Position numbers and translations under genes: made by a program | In this document: one piece after another, positions 56,880-64,000 of the stretch | Layout of the letters: each line of letters begins with the position of its first letter | How positions within the stretch are numbered: the stretch's first letter is position 1 | From: Prauserella_A sp040645195 | GTDB taxonomy: Bacteria > Actinomycetota > Actinomycetes > Mycobacteriales > Pseudonocardiaceae | Length of the DNA: 64,000 nucleotides | Assembly: GCF_040645195.1 (NCBI RefSeq) | Contig: NZ_JBEYXW010000004.1 | Span: 248,001 to 312,000, forward strand | Direction: 5' to 3' | Notes under the pieces: generated by a model | The model's database searches: none | The model's input: the letters and a program-made list of their open reading frames with translations, nothing else | Told to the model about the DNA's origin: nothing

Positions 56880-57311
56880 TCAGTAGCCCCGTACGCGCTC
56901 CAGCCGCACCCGCAGCGCCACCGGATACTCCTCGCTGAAACGCTCAACGCTGCCGACCACCTGACGAATGCCCTCGGCGTACTTCTTCAGGTACGCCGGG
57001 TGGTCCGCGGGCGCCGGCTCGTCCTCGGCGAGGCTCGCGACACCGGTGAACACCACGATGTCCCCGCCGTGACCGTCACCGTCGAAGTGCAGGGACACGT
57101 GGGGCCGGTGACGAACATGGACGAGCCGGTTCGCCTGTGCCCGGTTGTAGATGAGCAGGCTCCCGTCATCCCAGAGGAACCACACGGGGTTGGGCTGGGG
57201 GGTTCCGTCGGCGCCAACGGTGGTGAACCACAGGACCTGCTCCTCACGCAGCCTGCGGCGGACCCGGTCACCGAAGGGAGTACCCGCAGCCGGTAGCACA
57301 TCCGCTGCCAT
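56880..57311 (-). CDS. PPOX-class F420-dependent oxidoreductase (143 aa)
   Basis: The ATG at 57311 (MAADVLPAAGTPFGDRVRRRLREEQVLWFTTVGADGTPQ) begins a split-barrel protein like the TIGR03667-type Rv2607/F420 group. The QVLWFTTVGADGTPQPNPVWFLWDDGSLLIYNR pattern is characteristic of this F420-binding branch. Substrate unknown. It abuts the convergent TetR gene without a gap and is divergent from the FAD oxidase, with 31 bp between starts. Confidence 0.82.
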   Translation of the reverse strand: MAADVLPAAGTPFGDRVRRRLREEQVLWFTTVGADGTPQPNPVWFLWDDGSLLIYNRAQANRLVHVRHRPHVSLHFDGDGHGGDIVVFTGVASLAEDEPAPADHPAYLKKYAEGIRQVVGSVERFSEEYPVALRVRLERVRGY

Positions 57312-57342
57312 GTCGTTCAGGGTAGCCGCTAGAGTCCCGCAG

Positions 57343-58731
57343 ATGCCGCAGTCGCTGTTTGCCGCCGCCCTGCCCGCCATCGACGGCGAGGTACTCACCA
57401 GCGAGGCCCACCTCGCGGCCGCGGCGCAGGACTGGGGCCACATCGTGCAGGCACGGCCGGTCGCCGTGGTGCGGCCCGCGAGCGCGGCCGACGTCGCGGC
57501 CGTCGTGTCGTTCGCGGCGGAACACGACATTCCGGTGACCGCACGCGGTGCGGGCCATTCCCCGTTCGGGCAGGGGCAGGCGGCAGGCGGCATCGTGCTC
57601 GACATGACCTCGCTGGCTCACGTGCACGCGGGCAGCGGCAACGCGCTGGTGGTCGACGCGGGGGCGCGGTGGCAGCAGGTGCTCGCCGCGACGCTCCCGC
57701 ACGGGCTGACCCCGCCCGTGCTGACCGACTACCTGGAACTGACCGTGGGCGGCACGCTCGCCGTCGGCGGTGTCGGCGGCGCCAGCCACCACCACGGCGC
57801 GCAGACCGACACCGTCACCGAACTGGAAGTCGTCACCGGCACCGGCGAGCTGGTCCGTTGCTCCACCGAGGACAACCGCGAGCTGTTCGACGCCGTCCGT
57901 GCCGGTCTCGGCCAGTGCGGCATCGTCACGCGCGCCACGGTGCGGCTGCAGCCCGCGCGGCAGCGCGCGCGCCGCTGGAAGCTGTACTACGACGCGCTCG
58001 GTGACTTCCTCACCGACCAGCGCAGCGCCGTCACCGAGGGCCGCTTCGACTACCTGGAGGGCCAGCTCGTCCTGGACGACGAGACCGGGAAGTGGCGGTA
58101 CCTGCTGGAAGCCACGACGTACTTCTCGCTGCCCGACGAACCGGACGAGCAGGCCCTGCTCGGCGATCTGTCGTTCGACCAGGACACCGTCGAGACCGAG
58201 GACACCACCTATCACGGGTTCCTCGACCGGATGGCCGAGGGCGAGACGGTGTTGCGGGAAGCGGGCAGCTGGTTCCACCCACACCCGTGGCTGAACGTGT
58301 TCGTGCCCGACGAGGAGGTCGAATCCGTTGTCGCCGAGGCGCTGGCCGGGGTCACTGGTGCAGACCTCGGCGACTCCGGGCTCGTGATGCTGTACCCCCT
58401 GCGGCGTGACCGGATGACGACGCCACTGCTGCGGCTGCCCGCGGGCGACATCGTGTGGCTGTTCGCCATCCTGCGCACCGGCAAGCCCTACGACCCGGCA
58501 GGCGTCGCACGGATGATGCAGCTCAACGCCGACCTCTTCGCCCGCGTCAAGGCGAGCGGCGGCACGGTGTATCCCGTCAACGCGCTGCCCATGACGGTGA
58601 AGGATTGGCAGGACCACTTCGGCGACGCCTGGGACACGCTGGAGTCGGCGAAGCGGCGCTACGATCCCGCCGGCGTGCTGACCCCGGGACAAGGCATGTT
58701 CGAGTCGACAACGAGCCGTTTTCCGGACTGA
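57343..58731 (+). CDS. Cytokinin-dehydrogenase-like FAD oxidase (462 aa)
   Basis: The ATG at 57343 begins MPQSLFAAALPAIDGEV. The FAD-binding_4 domain has RPASAADVAAVV, the FAD-anchoring loop ARGAGHSPFGQGQAAGG, with H in the GHS motif as the site of covalent 8alpha linkage, and GGTLAVGGVGGASHHHGAQTDTV. The C-terminal half (about 220-462) resembles the cytokinin-binding domain (RMAEG..., PVNALPMTVKDWQDHFG, KRRYDPAGVLTPGQGMF). It may oxidise a sugar, amine or cytokinin-like compound; the substrate is not evident. Confidence 0.82.
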   Translation: MPQSLFAAALPAIDGEVLTSEAHLAAAAQDWGHIVQARPVAVVRPASAADVAAVVSFAAEHDIPVTARGAGHSPFGQGQAAGGIVLDMTSLAHVHAGSGNALVVDAGARWQQVLAATLPHGLTPPVLTDYLELTVGGTLAVGGVGGASHHHGAQTDTVTELEVVTGTGELVRCSTEDNRELFDAVRAGLGQCGIVTRATVRLQPARQRARRWKLYYDALGDFLTDQRSAVTEGRFDYLEGQLVLDDETGKWRYLLEATTYFSLPDEPDEQALLGDLSFDQDTVETEDTTYHGFLDRMAEGETVLREAGSWFHPHPWLNVFVPDEEVESVVAEALAGVTGADLGDSGLVMLYPLRRDRMTTPLLRLPAGDIVWLFAILRTGKPYDPAGVARMMQLNADLFARVKASGGTVYPVNALPMTVKDWQDHFGDAWDTLESAKRRYDPAGVLTPGQGMFESTTSRFPD

Positions 58732-58801
58732 ACGGACAAAACTGGCCCGGAAGGGTCGTTTGTCGCTGGCAGAGCCGGCCTGATCGAGCGATCATGGATG
58801 T

Positions 58802-60154
58802 ATGGCGCTTGGTCATGGGGGGTACGACACGCGCGTTGCGGCACTGCGAGCCCAGCTCGCCGCACAACCGCCGGGCGAACCGGTACGCCTGGCCAAACGC
58901 ACGTCGAACCTGTTCCGGCCGCGTGCGAGCACGGGCTCGCCAGGCCTCGACGTCTCCCGCTTCACCCACGTGCTGCACGTCGACCCGGACGCGAGGACCG
59001 CCGACGTCGAGGGCATGGTCACCTACGAGCAGCTCGTCGACGCCACCCTTCCGCACCGTCTGATGCCGCTGGTCGTCCCGCAGCTCAAGACCATCACACT
59101 CGGCGGCGCGGTGACCGGACTCGGCATCGAGTCCTCGTCGTTCCGCAACGGCATGCCGCACGAGTCGGTGCTGGACATGGACGTGCTGACCGGCAACGGC
59201 GACATCGTGCTGGCGCGCCCCGACAACGAGCATCGCGACCTCTTCTTCGGCTTTCCCAACTCCTACGGCACGCTCGGCTACGCGCTGCGGCTGCGTATCG
59301 AGCTGGAGCCGGTGCGGCCCTACGTGCGCCTGCACCACGTGCGTTACAACGACCCGGACACCTACTTCGCCGCGCTGGCGCGCGCCTGCCGCGAGCGCGC
59401 GGCCGACTTCGTCGACGGCACGATCTTCGGCCCCCACGAGATGTACCTGACGCTGGCCACCTTCACCGGTGACGCGCCACAGACGAGCGACTACACCTGG
59501 CTGGACATCTACTACAAGTCCATCCGCACACGCACTGTCGACTACCTGCCGGTGCGCGACTACCTATGGCGCTGGGACACCGACTGGTTCTGGTGTTCCC
59601 GCGCGCTCGGCGTGCAGAACCGGTTGGCACGACTGCTGGTGGGGCCGCGCCGGCTGCGCTCCGATGTGTACTGGAAGGTCGTGGCCTTCGAGCGCAAGCA
59701 CCGGTTACTCGCCAGGGTAGAAGGCACACTGGGCAGGCCGCCGCGGGAGTCGGTGGTCCAGGACATCGAGGTCGGGGTGGACCAGGCCGCGAAGTTCCTG
59801 CACTTCTTCCAGCGGGAGATCCCGATCAGCCCGATCTGGGTGTGCCCCATCCAGCAGCGGGACCGCCGCCACTGGCCGTTGTACGAGCTGGACCCGGACA
59901 CGCTCTACGTCAACTTCGGGTTCTGGTCGACTGTTCCGCTGGCTCAGGGCGAACCGGACGGCACCCGCAACCGGCTGATCGAGCGGACGGTGACCGAACT
60001 CGGCGGCCGCAAGTCCCTGTACTCGGAGAGCTTCTACGACGAGGACACGTTCTGGCGGCTCTACAACGGACCCACGTACCGCGGGCTGAAGGACTCCTAC
60101 GACCGCGAGCGGAGGCTGCTCGACCTGTACGACAAGTGCGTCAAAGCGAGGTGA
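58802..60154 (+). CDS. tmsA: FAD-linked reductase of 10-methyl fatty acid synthesis, TmsA/BfaA-like (450 aa)
   Basis: The ATG at 58802 is 70 bp after the FAD oxidase. The protein is a GlcD/DHCR24-type FAD oxidase (LAKRTSNLFRPR, VTYEQLVDATLPHRLMPLVVPQLKTITLGGAVTGLGIESSSFRNGMPHESVLDMDVLTG, GTLGYALRLRIELEPV). In Mycobacterium and Corynebacterineae the same pair, a FAD protein followed by a CFA-synthase-like methyltransferase, makes tuberculostearic acid: the methyltransferase adds a methylene at C10 of oleoyl chains and this enzyme reduces it. The gene name is assigned by that pairing, not by direct proof. It overlaps the next gene by one base. Confidence 0.8.
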   Translation: MALGHGGYDTRVAALRAQLAAQPPGEPVRLAKRTSNLFRPRASTGSPGLDVSRFTHVLHVDPDARTADVEGMVTYEQLVDATLPHRLMPLVVPQLKTITLGGAVTGLGIESSSFRNGMPHESVLDMDVLTGNGDIVLARPDNEHRDLFFGFPNSYGTLGYALRLRIELEPVRPYVRLHHVRYNDPDTYFAALARACRERAADFVDGTIFGPHEMYLTLATFTGDAPQTSDYTWLDIYYKSIRTRTVDYLPVRDYLWRWDTDWFWCSRALGVQNRLARLLVGPRRLRSDVYWKVVAFERKHRLLARVEGTLGRPPRESVVQDIEVGVDQAAKFLHFFQREIPISPIWVCPIQQRDRRHWPLYELDPDTLYVNFGFWSTVPLAQGEPDGTRNRLIERTVTELGGRKSLYSESFYDEDTFWRLYNGPTYRGLKDSYDRERRLLDLYDKCVKAR

Positions 60155-61440
60155 TGGCATCCATGGCACTACGTACCCTTCCAGCACAAGGCGAACTGGG
60201 CCACGTCTTCGGCCGGTTCATCGACGCGGACGCACCGGTGGCGGTCACCGCCTACGACGGCAGCGTCGCAGGCGATGCCGACGCCCCGAACCGCATCGAC
60301 GTGCGCACGCCCCTGGCAATGAGCTACGTGTTCTCCGCACCCGGCGAGCTCGGCCTCGCGCGTGCCTACGTCACCGGGCATCTCGGCGTCACCGGCGACC
60401 TCTACACCGTGCTGCGCGCGCTGACCGCCGTCATCGACGGTCTCAGCGTCGCCGACAAGATGTGGATCATGCGCAGGCTCGGCACGCGGTACCTGCGCCC
60501 GGTGCCCGTGCCCCCCGAAGAAGCCCCCAGCCGGGTGCGCCGCGGTCTGCTCGGGCTGCGGCACTCGAAGGCCCGCGACAGCGCGGCGATCTCCCAGCAC
60601 TACGACGTGTCCAACCGGTTCTACGAGCTGGTGCTCGGCCCTTCGATGGCCTACACCTGTGCCTGCTTCCCCGAACCCGACGCCACGCTCGAACAAGCGC
60701 AGTTCCACAAGTTCGACCTGGTGTGCCGCAAGCTCGGCCTCGCGCCGGGCATGCGGCTGCTGGACGTCGGGTGCGGCTGGGGCGGGATGGTCGCGCACGC
60801 CGCCGAGCACTACGGCGTGCGCGCACTGGGCGTCACGCTGTCCAGGGAGCAGGCGGCGTGGGCGCAACAGGACATCGCCGCCAGGGGACTCGCCGACCGG
60901 GCGGAGGTGCGCCACCTCGACTACCGGGACGTCGCCGAGACCGGCTTCGACGCGATCTCCTCGATCGGGCTCACCGAGCACATCGGAGCGCGCAACCTGC
61001 CGTTCTACTTCCAGTTCCTCGCCTCGAAACTGCGGGACAACGGGCGCCTGCTGAACCACTGCATCACCCGGCCGACCACAAAGGAGACCAACCACACCGG
61101 GCCGTTCATCGACCGCTACGTCTTCCCGGACGGGGAGCTCGAGGGCGTCGGCTCGATCGTCTCCGCCATGCAGGACAACGGTTTCGAGGTCCGGCACTCG
61201 GAGAACCTCCGGGAGCACTACGCACGCACCCTCGCAGGCTGGTGCGCCAACCTGGAGTCGAACTGGACGGCCGCGGTAGCCGAGGCGGGGGTCCGCAGGG
61301 CGCGGGTGTGGGCGCTCTACATGACGGCCTCCAGGCTGGGGTTCGAACGGCACAAGATCGAGCTGCAGCAGGTGCTCGGCGTCAAAGTCGACGCCGCGGG
61401 CAACGCGGCGATGCCGCTGCGACCCGACTGGGGTGTGTGA
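60154..61440 (+). CDS. tmsB: CFA-synthase-like SAM methyltransferase, TmsB/BfaB-like (428 aa)
   Basis: The ATG at 60154 (MASMALRTL) overlaps the stop of the reductase. The C-terminal ~290 residues are a cyclopropane-fatty-acyl-phospholipid synthase-type domain: SQHYDVSNRFYELVLGPSMAYTCACF, the SAM-binding LLDVGCGWGGMVAHAAEHYG, FDAISSIGLTEHIG and GWCANLESNWTAAVAEAG. The N-terminal ~130 residues are the usual leader domain. It is predicted to methylenate C10 of oleoyl lipids as the partner of the upstream FAD protein. A classical cyclopropane synthase is the alternative, but the pairing favours 10-methyl branching. Confidence 0.85.
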   Translation: MASMALRTLPAQGELGHVFGRFIDADAPVAVTAYDGSVAGDADAPNRIDVRTPLAMSYVFSAPGELGLARAYVTGHLGVTGDLYTVLRALTAVIDGLSVADKMWIMRRLGTRYLRPVPVPPEEAPSRVRRGLLGLRHSKARDSAAISQHYDVSNRFYELVLGPSMAYTCACFPEPDATLEQAQFHKFDLVCRKLGLAPGMRLLDVGCGWGGMVAHAAEHYGVRALGVTLSREQAAWAQQDIAARGLADRAEVRHLDYRDVAETGFDAISSIGLTEHIGARNLPFYFQFLASKLRDNGRLLNHCITRPTTKETNHTGPFIDRYVFPDGELEGVGSIVSAMQDNGFEVRHSENLREHYARTLAGWCANLESNWTAAVAEAGVRRARVWALYMTASRLGFERHKIELQQVLGVKVDAAGNAAMPLRPDWGV

Positions 61441-61462
61441 ACCGCGCAGTAGTGTTCGTGGC

Positions 61463-62296
61463 GTGACCGAGCATCTGAGCATCCCCACCCCGGCCGGTTC
61501 GTTCGACGCGATCGCGGCTGGTCCCACGGACGGCCGCCCGATCCTGCTGCTGCACGGTTTCCCCGAGGCTGCCATCGAGTGGGAGCACCAGGTCGCCGCG
61601 CTCGGCCGGGCCGGCTTCCGTGCCGTCGCGCCGGACCAGCGGGGCTACTCCCCCGGCGTGCGCCCAGTGGACGTCGCCGAGTATGGACTGGACCAACTGG
61701 CCGGCGATGTCGTCGCCATCGCCGATGCACTGGGGTGGCAGCGGTTCGACCTGGTGGGTCACGACTGGGGCGGCGCGGTGGCGTGGTGGACCGCCGACCG
61801 GCACCCGGAGCGCCTGCGGTCGCTCGCCGTCGTCTCGACACCACACCCCGGTGCGCTGGGCGAGGCCATCCGCACCGATGAGGACCAGGCCATGCGCTCG
61901 CAGTACATGCGGGACTGGCGCCAGTCCGGTACCACCGAGCAGCGGATGCTTGCGAACAACGCCGAGGCGTTGCGGCGCATGTACGAGTGGAAGGTGCCGC
62001 CGAGCCGGGTCGAGGAGTACGTGCGGCGGCTGTCGGAGCCGGGTGCGCTGACCGCGGCGCTGAACTGGTACCGCGCCGGCAGGCCCAGCGACCGGATCGG
62101 CACGGTCAGTGTGCCGGTGCTCTACATCTGGAGCACAGAGGACGTCGCGTTCGGATCCACGGCGGCACTCGACACCGAGAACTGGGTGACCGGACCGTAC
62201 GAGTTCCAGATGCTGGAGGACGTGACGCACTGGGTGCCCGAGGAGGTACCGGAAACCCTGACCGCACTGCTGTTGGAGTACCTCCACACCCGCTGA
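61463..62296 (+). CDS. Alpha/beta hydrolase, epoxide-hydrolase-like (277 aa)
   Basis: A GTG at 61463 gives MTEHLSIPTPAGSFDAIAAGP. Motifs are LLLHGFPEAAIEW (oxyanion HGxP), PDQRGYSPG, the nucleophile elbow VGHDWGGAVAW with Asp as nucleophile, and a C-terminal DVTHWVPEEVPE His. An Asp nucleophile with HGFPE and GYG(S)-type loop resembles soluble epoxide hydrolases and haloalkane dehalogenases. It follows tmsB by 22 bp and may be co-transcribed, without a clear lipid link. A strong hairpin follows the stop. Confidence 0.82.
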   Translation: MTEHLSIPTPAGSFDAIAAGPTDGRPILLLHGFPEAAIEWEHQVAALGRAGFRAVAPDQRGYSPGVRPVDVAEYGLDQLAGDVVAIADALGWQRFDLVGHDWGGAVAWWTADRHPERLRSLAVVSTPHPGALGEAIRTDEDQAMRSQYMRDWRQSGTTEQRMLANNAEALRRMYEWKVPPSRVEEYVRRLSEPGALTAALNWYRAGRPSDRIGTVSVPVLYIWSTEDVAFGSTAALDTENWVTGPYEFQMLEDVTHWVPEEVPETLTALLLEYLHTR

Positions 62297-62300
62297 CAAG

Positions 62301-62356
62301 TGTCCCCCAAGGCCACCTTGGTCGCGTTCAATGCAACCAAGGGGCCCTTGGGGACA
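62301..62356. terminator. Long palindromic hairpin downstream of the hydrolase gene
   Basis: TGTCCCCCAAGGCCACCTTGG on the left pairs with CCAAGGGGCCCTTGGGGACA on the right through a GTCGCGTTCAATGCAA loop region. It starts 4 bp after the hydrolase stop and belongs to the same family as the hairpin at 43815 and the cobN inserts. It is probably a transcription terminator; no T-run follows. Confidence 0.72.
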
Positions 62357-62512
62357 CCGGTACAACCAATCAGTTCACCGCGTCCAGTTGACCAACGCCA
62401 CAGTTGCTCCATTTGGACCAAACCTACTGTTTACGCTGATCACGAGTGCTACCGTGAGTATTCCTCGCGTTACCCGGGCGGAGCAACCGCGCTTGGCCGT
62501 CAAGGAGTACAC
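62357..62512 (+). other. Gap before the diterpene cyclase gene, likely promoter region
   Basis: The 156-bp stretch is noticeably less GC-rich than its surroundings (CATTTGGACCAAACCTACTG, GTTTACGCTGATCACGAGTG). It holds no gene. AAGGAG at 62502-62507 is the ribosome-binding site. A -35/-10 pair cannot be placed with confidence, though TTGACC at 62388 is a candidate. Confidence 0.4.
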
Positions 62513-64000
62513 ATGGGCTCGCAGGATGCCTTGCTGGGGAAGGCAACCGCGCTGGTCTCGGAGATGGCGGCTGATCCCTGGGGTCAGTTCTCACCATCGG
62601 TCTACGAGACCGGCCGGCTCGTCTCGTTCACCCCGTCGCTGTCAGGTCACACGGAGCGCGTCACGTTCCTGCTCCGGCAGCAACAACCTGACGGCAGATG
62701 GGGTGGCCCCGGTAACTACGACATCGTCCCAACCCTGTCCGCCACCGAGGCCCTTATGAGGGAATCGCGCAGGCCCGGCGGCGACCCAGGGGCCGCCGTC
62801 GCAGCCGAGCGCGGGCTACAGGCGCTCGCGAAACGCTTGCGCCCCAACGGTTCCCTGCCCGACACCGTCGCGGTGGAGATCATGGTCCCCGGCCTCGTCG
62901 CCGACCTCAACGCCCACCTGGAGCGGCATGGCAGGTCCCCGTTGCCCACGCCCGCGGGCTGCTACGACGACCTGCTTGCGCACCTGCGCACCGCGGTCGC
63001 ACAGGGCCACGCACTGCCGGAGAAACTGCTGCACTCGCTGGAAGTGATCGGTGAGCCCGCGCGGGCAGCGTCGTTCGTGCGGCCGGTGCACGGCGGCATC
63101 GTCGGCTGCTCCCCCGCTGCCACCGCCGCCTGGCTCGGCGACGAGGGCGTACGCGATGAGCAGCAGCCAAGTGTGCGTTACCTCCTCGCGGTGCAGGGCT
63201 CCGGTGGCGGAATCCCCGTCGCCGCACCGCTCGCGCTGTTCGAGCGGGCGTGGGTACTGTCCACACTCGCCAGTGCCGGCATCGATGTGCGGGTGCCGCG
63301 GGAGCTGGTGAACAGCCTGCACGCGGCGTTCGGCGCGGACGGTGCGGCCGGTGGCCACGGCCTGCCGCCGGATGCCGACGACACCGGCACCGCACTGCAC
63401 GCGCTGGCGTTGCTGGGCAGCCCGCGGTCACCGGAGTGCCTGCGGGACTACTTCACCGGGGATCACTTCAGCTGCTTCCCCGAGGAGCGAACACCGTCGA
63501 CGAGCACCAATGCCCATGTGCTGCAGGCGATCGGCGCCTCGCTCGCACCAGATCTGCCGGACAGGACCCGCTACGCCGGGATCATCGCCGGCTGGCTTGC
63601 CGGGCAACAGGAACCCGATGGCAGCTGGCGCGACAAGTGGCATGCCTCGCCCTACTACGCCACCGCGTGTTGCGCGACCGCGCTGGCCGAGTACGGCGGC
63701 GAGCACGGAGCGCGGGCAGTGCACCGCGCTGTCGACTGGCTATTGGCAACGCAGCGGGCGGACGGCTCGTGGGGGCACTGGCAGAGCACAGTGGAGGAAA
63801 CCGCCTACGCCGTGCGAACCCTGCTGCGCGCCACCGTATCCGCGCCGAGCGAGGCGGCCGACCTGGCCGCCGCCCGCGGCAGCGCCTATCTGGCAGCCGC
63901 TGATGGTGCCGAGCATCCGCCGCTGTGGCACGACAAGGACCTCTACACACCACTGCGGATCGTCGAGACCGAGGTGCTGGTGGCCAGGTACCTGGCCGAC
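62513..64000 (+). CDS. Class II diterpene cyclase, 5' part (496 codons to the right edge)
   Basis: The ATG at 62513 with AAGGAG 5 bp upstream opens a frame that runs off the window without a stop. The protein begins MGSQDALLGKATALVSEMA. The protonation motif DxDD is D287-A-D289-D290 in LPPDADDTGTALHALALLG, which marks class II cyclases that protonate geranylgeranyl diphosphate to copalyl- or halimadienyl-type diphosphates. QW-type repeats flank it: QQQPDGRWGG near residue 66, GQQEPDGSWRDKW and QRADGSWGHW. It differs from class I synthases in lacking DDxxD in the visible part. Relatives are Rv3377c-type and bacterial copalyl-diphosphate synthases; which product forms cannot be told by eye. A partner class I synthase would be expected downstream. 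Confidence 0.88.
   Translation, partial: MGSQDALLGKATALVSEMAADPWGQFSPSVYETGRLVSFTPSLSGHTERVTFLLRQQQPDGRWGGPGNYDIVPTLSATEALMRESRRPGGDPGAAVAAERGLQALAKRLRPNGSLPDTVAVEIMVPGLVADLNAHLERHGRSPLPTPAGCYDDLLAHLRTAVAQGHALPEKLLHSLEVIGEPARAASFVRPVHGGIVGCSPAATAAWLGDEGVRDEQQPSVRYLLAVQGSGGGIPVAAPLALFERAWVLSTLASAGIDVRVPRELVNSLHAAFGADGAAGGHGLPPDADDTGTALHALALLGSPRSPECLRDYFTGDHFSCFPEERTPSTSTNAHVLQAIGASLAPDLPDRTRYAGIIAGWLAGQQEPDGSWRDKWHASPYYATACCATALAEYGGEHGARAVHRAVDWLLATQRADGSWGHWQSTVEETAYAVRTLLRATVSAPSEAADLAAARGSAYLAAADGAEHPPLWHDKDLYTPLRIVETEVLVARYLAD

Noticed and set aside
57343..58731. FAD oxidase as MftG
   Set aside because: MftG is a GMC-type enzyme with a GxGxxG start; this protein is a FAD_binding_4/cytokinin-dehydrogenase-like oxidase.

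Overview
The window is high-GC DNA with GTG/TTG starts, tight head-to-tail gene overlaps, an Emb-type arabinosyltransferase, a mycofactocin locus and a tuberculostearate-type methylation pair. It reads as chromosome of a mycolata-related actinomycete, most likely Pseudonocardiaceae (Amycolatopsis/Prauserella/Saccharomonospora type); the genus is an inference. I see no insertion sequence, tRNA, rRNA or CRISPR array. The content is mostly core and secondary metabolism rather than a mobile island.

Layout. 1-4.7 kb: the end of a hydroxyacid-oxoacid transhydrogenase, a YdiJ-like FAD/Fe-S D-2-hydroxyacid dehydrogenase, a 2-keto-4-pentenoate hydratase-like gene and a small unknown gene. 5.1-11.1 kb: glutamate synthase gltB-gltD. 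11.1-13.4 kb: a Cys-rich small protein and a Tat-exported phosphoesterase with a LamG-like domain. 13.5-37.4 kb: an almost complete cobalamin region in several transcription units: riboswitch-cbtB-cbtA; cobD; cobU-cobT-cobS; riboswitch-chlID-cobO-cobB-cobC; cobL-cobM; cbiD; cobK; cobG-cobH-cobIJ; cobN. An Emb arabinosyltransferase gene interrupts it. 37.4-43.7 kb: PPOX, SRPBCC and SDR proteins, ilvD, tex and a GreA-like factor. 43.9-48.9 kb: mycofactocin locus mftR<>mftA-mftB-mftC-SDR-mftF-mftE, without mftD or mftG. 48.9-56.2 kb: a PaaX regulator and, on the other strand, ndh-boxC-boxB-benzoate-CoA ligase (aerobic benzoyl-CoA epoxidation, without boxA). 56.3-62.3 kb: TetR, F420/PPOX protein, a cytokinin-dehydrogenase-like FAD oxidase, the tmsA/tmsB-like pair and an alpha/beta hydrolase. 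62.5 kb to the edge: the start of a class II diterpene cyclase with a DADD motif.

The least explained signal is a dispersed family of 21-bp tandem repeats (consensus GCGAGTCCCCCGCCCAGGC plus two bases, with a GCGAGTTGCCCG variant) at six loci. Because 21 is a multiple of three, an array stays in frame as heptapeptides (RVPRSGA/RVARSGA). One array is an internal linker of the YdiJ-like protein and another is the C-terminal tail of CobD. The other four lie in the gaps between convergent genes, and every convergent junction in the window with more than about 15 bp of gap carries one. A second family is a palindrome built on CCCCAAGGCCACCTTGGGG. It forms long intergenic hairpins at two places and sits in frame twice inside cobN, encoding PQGH(L/P)GG.
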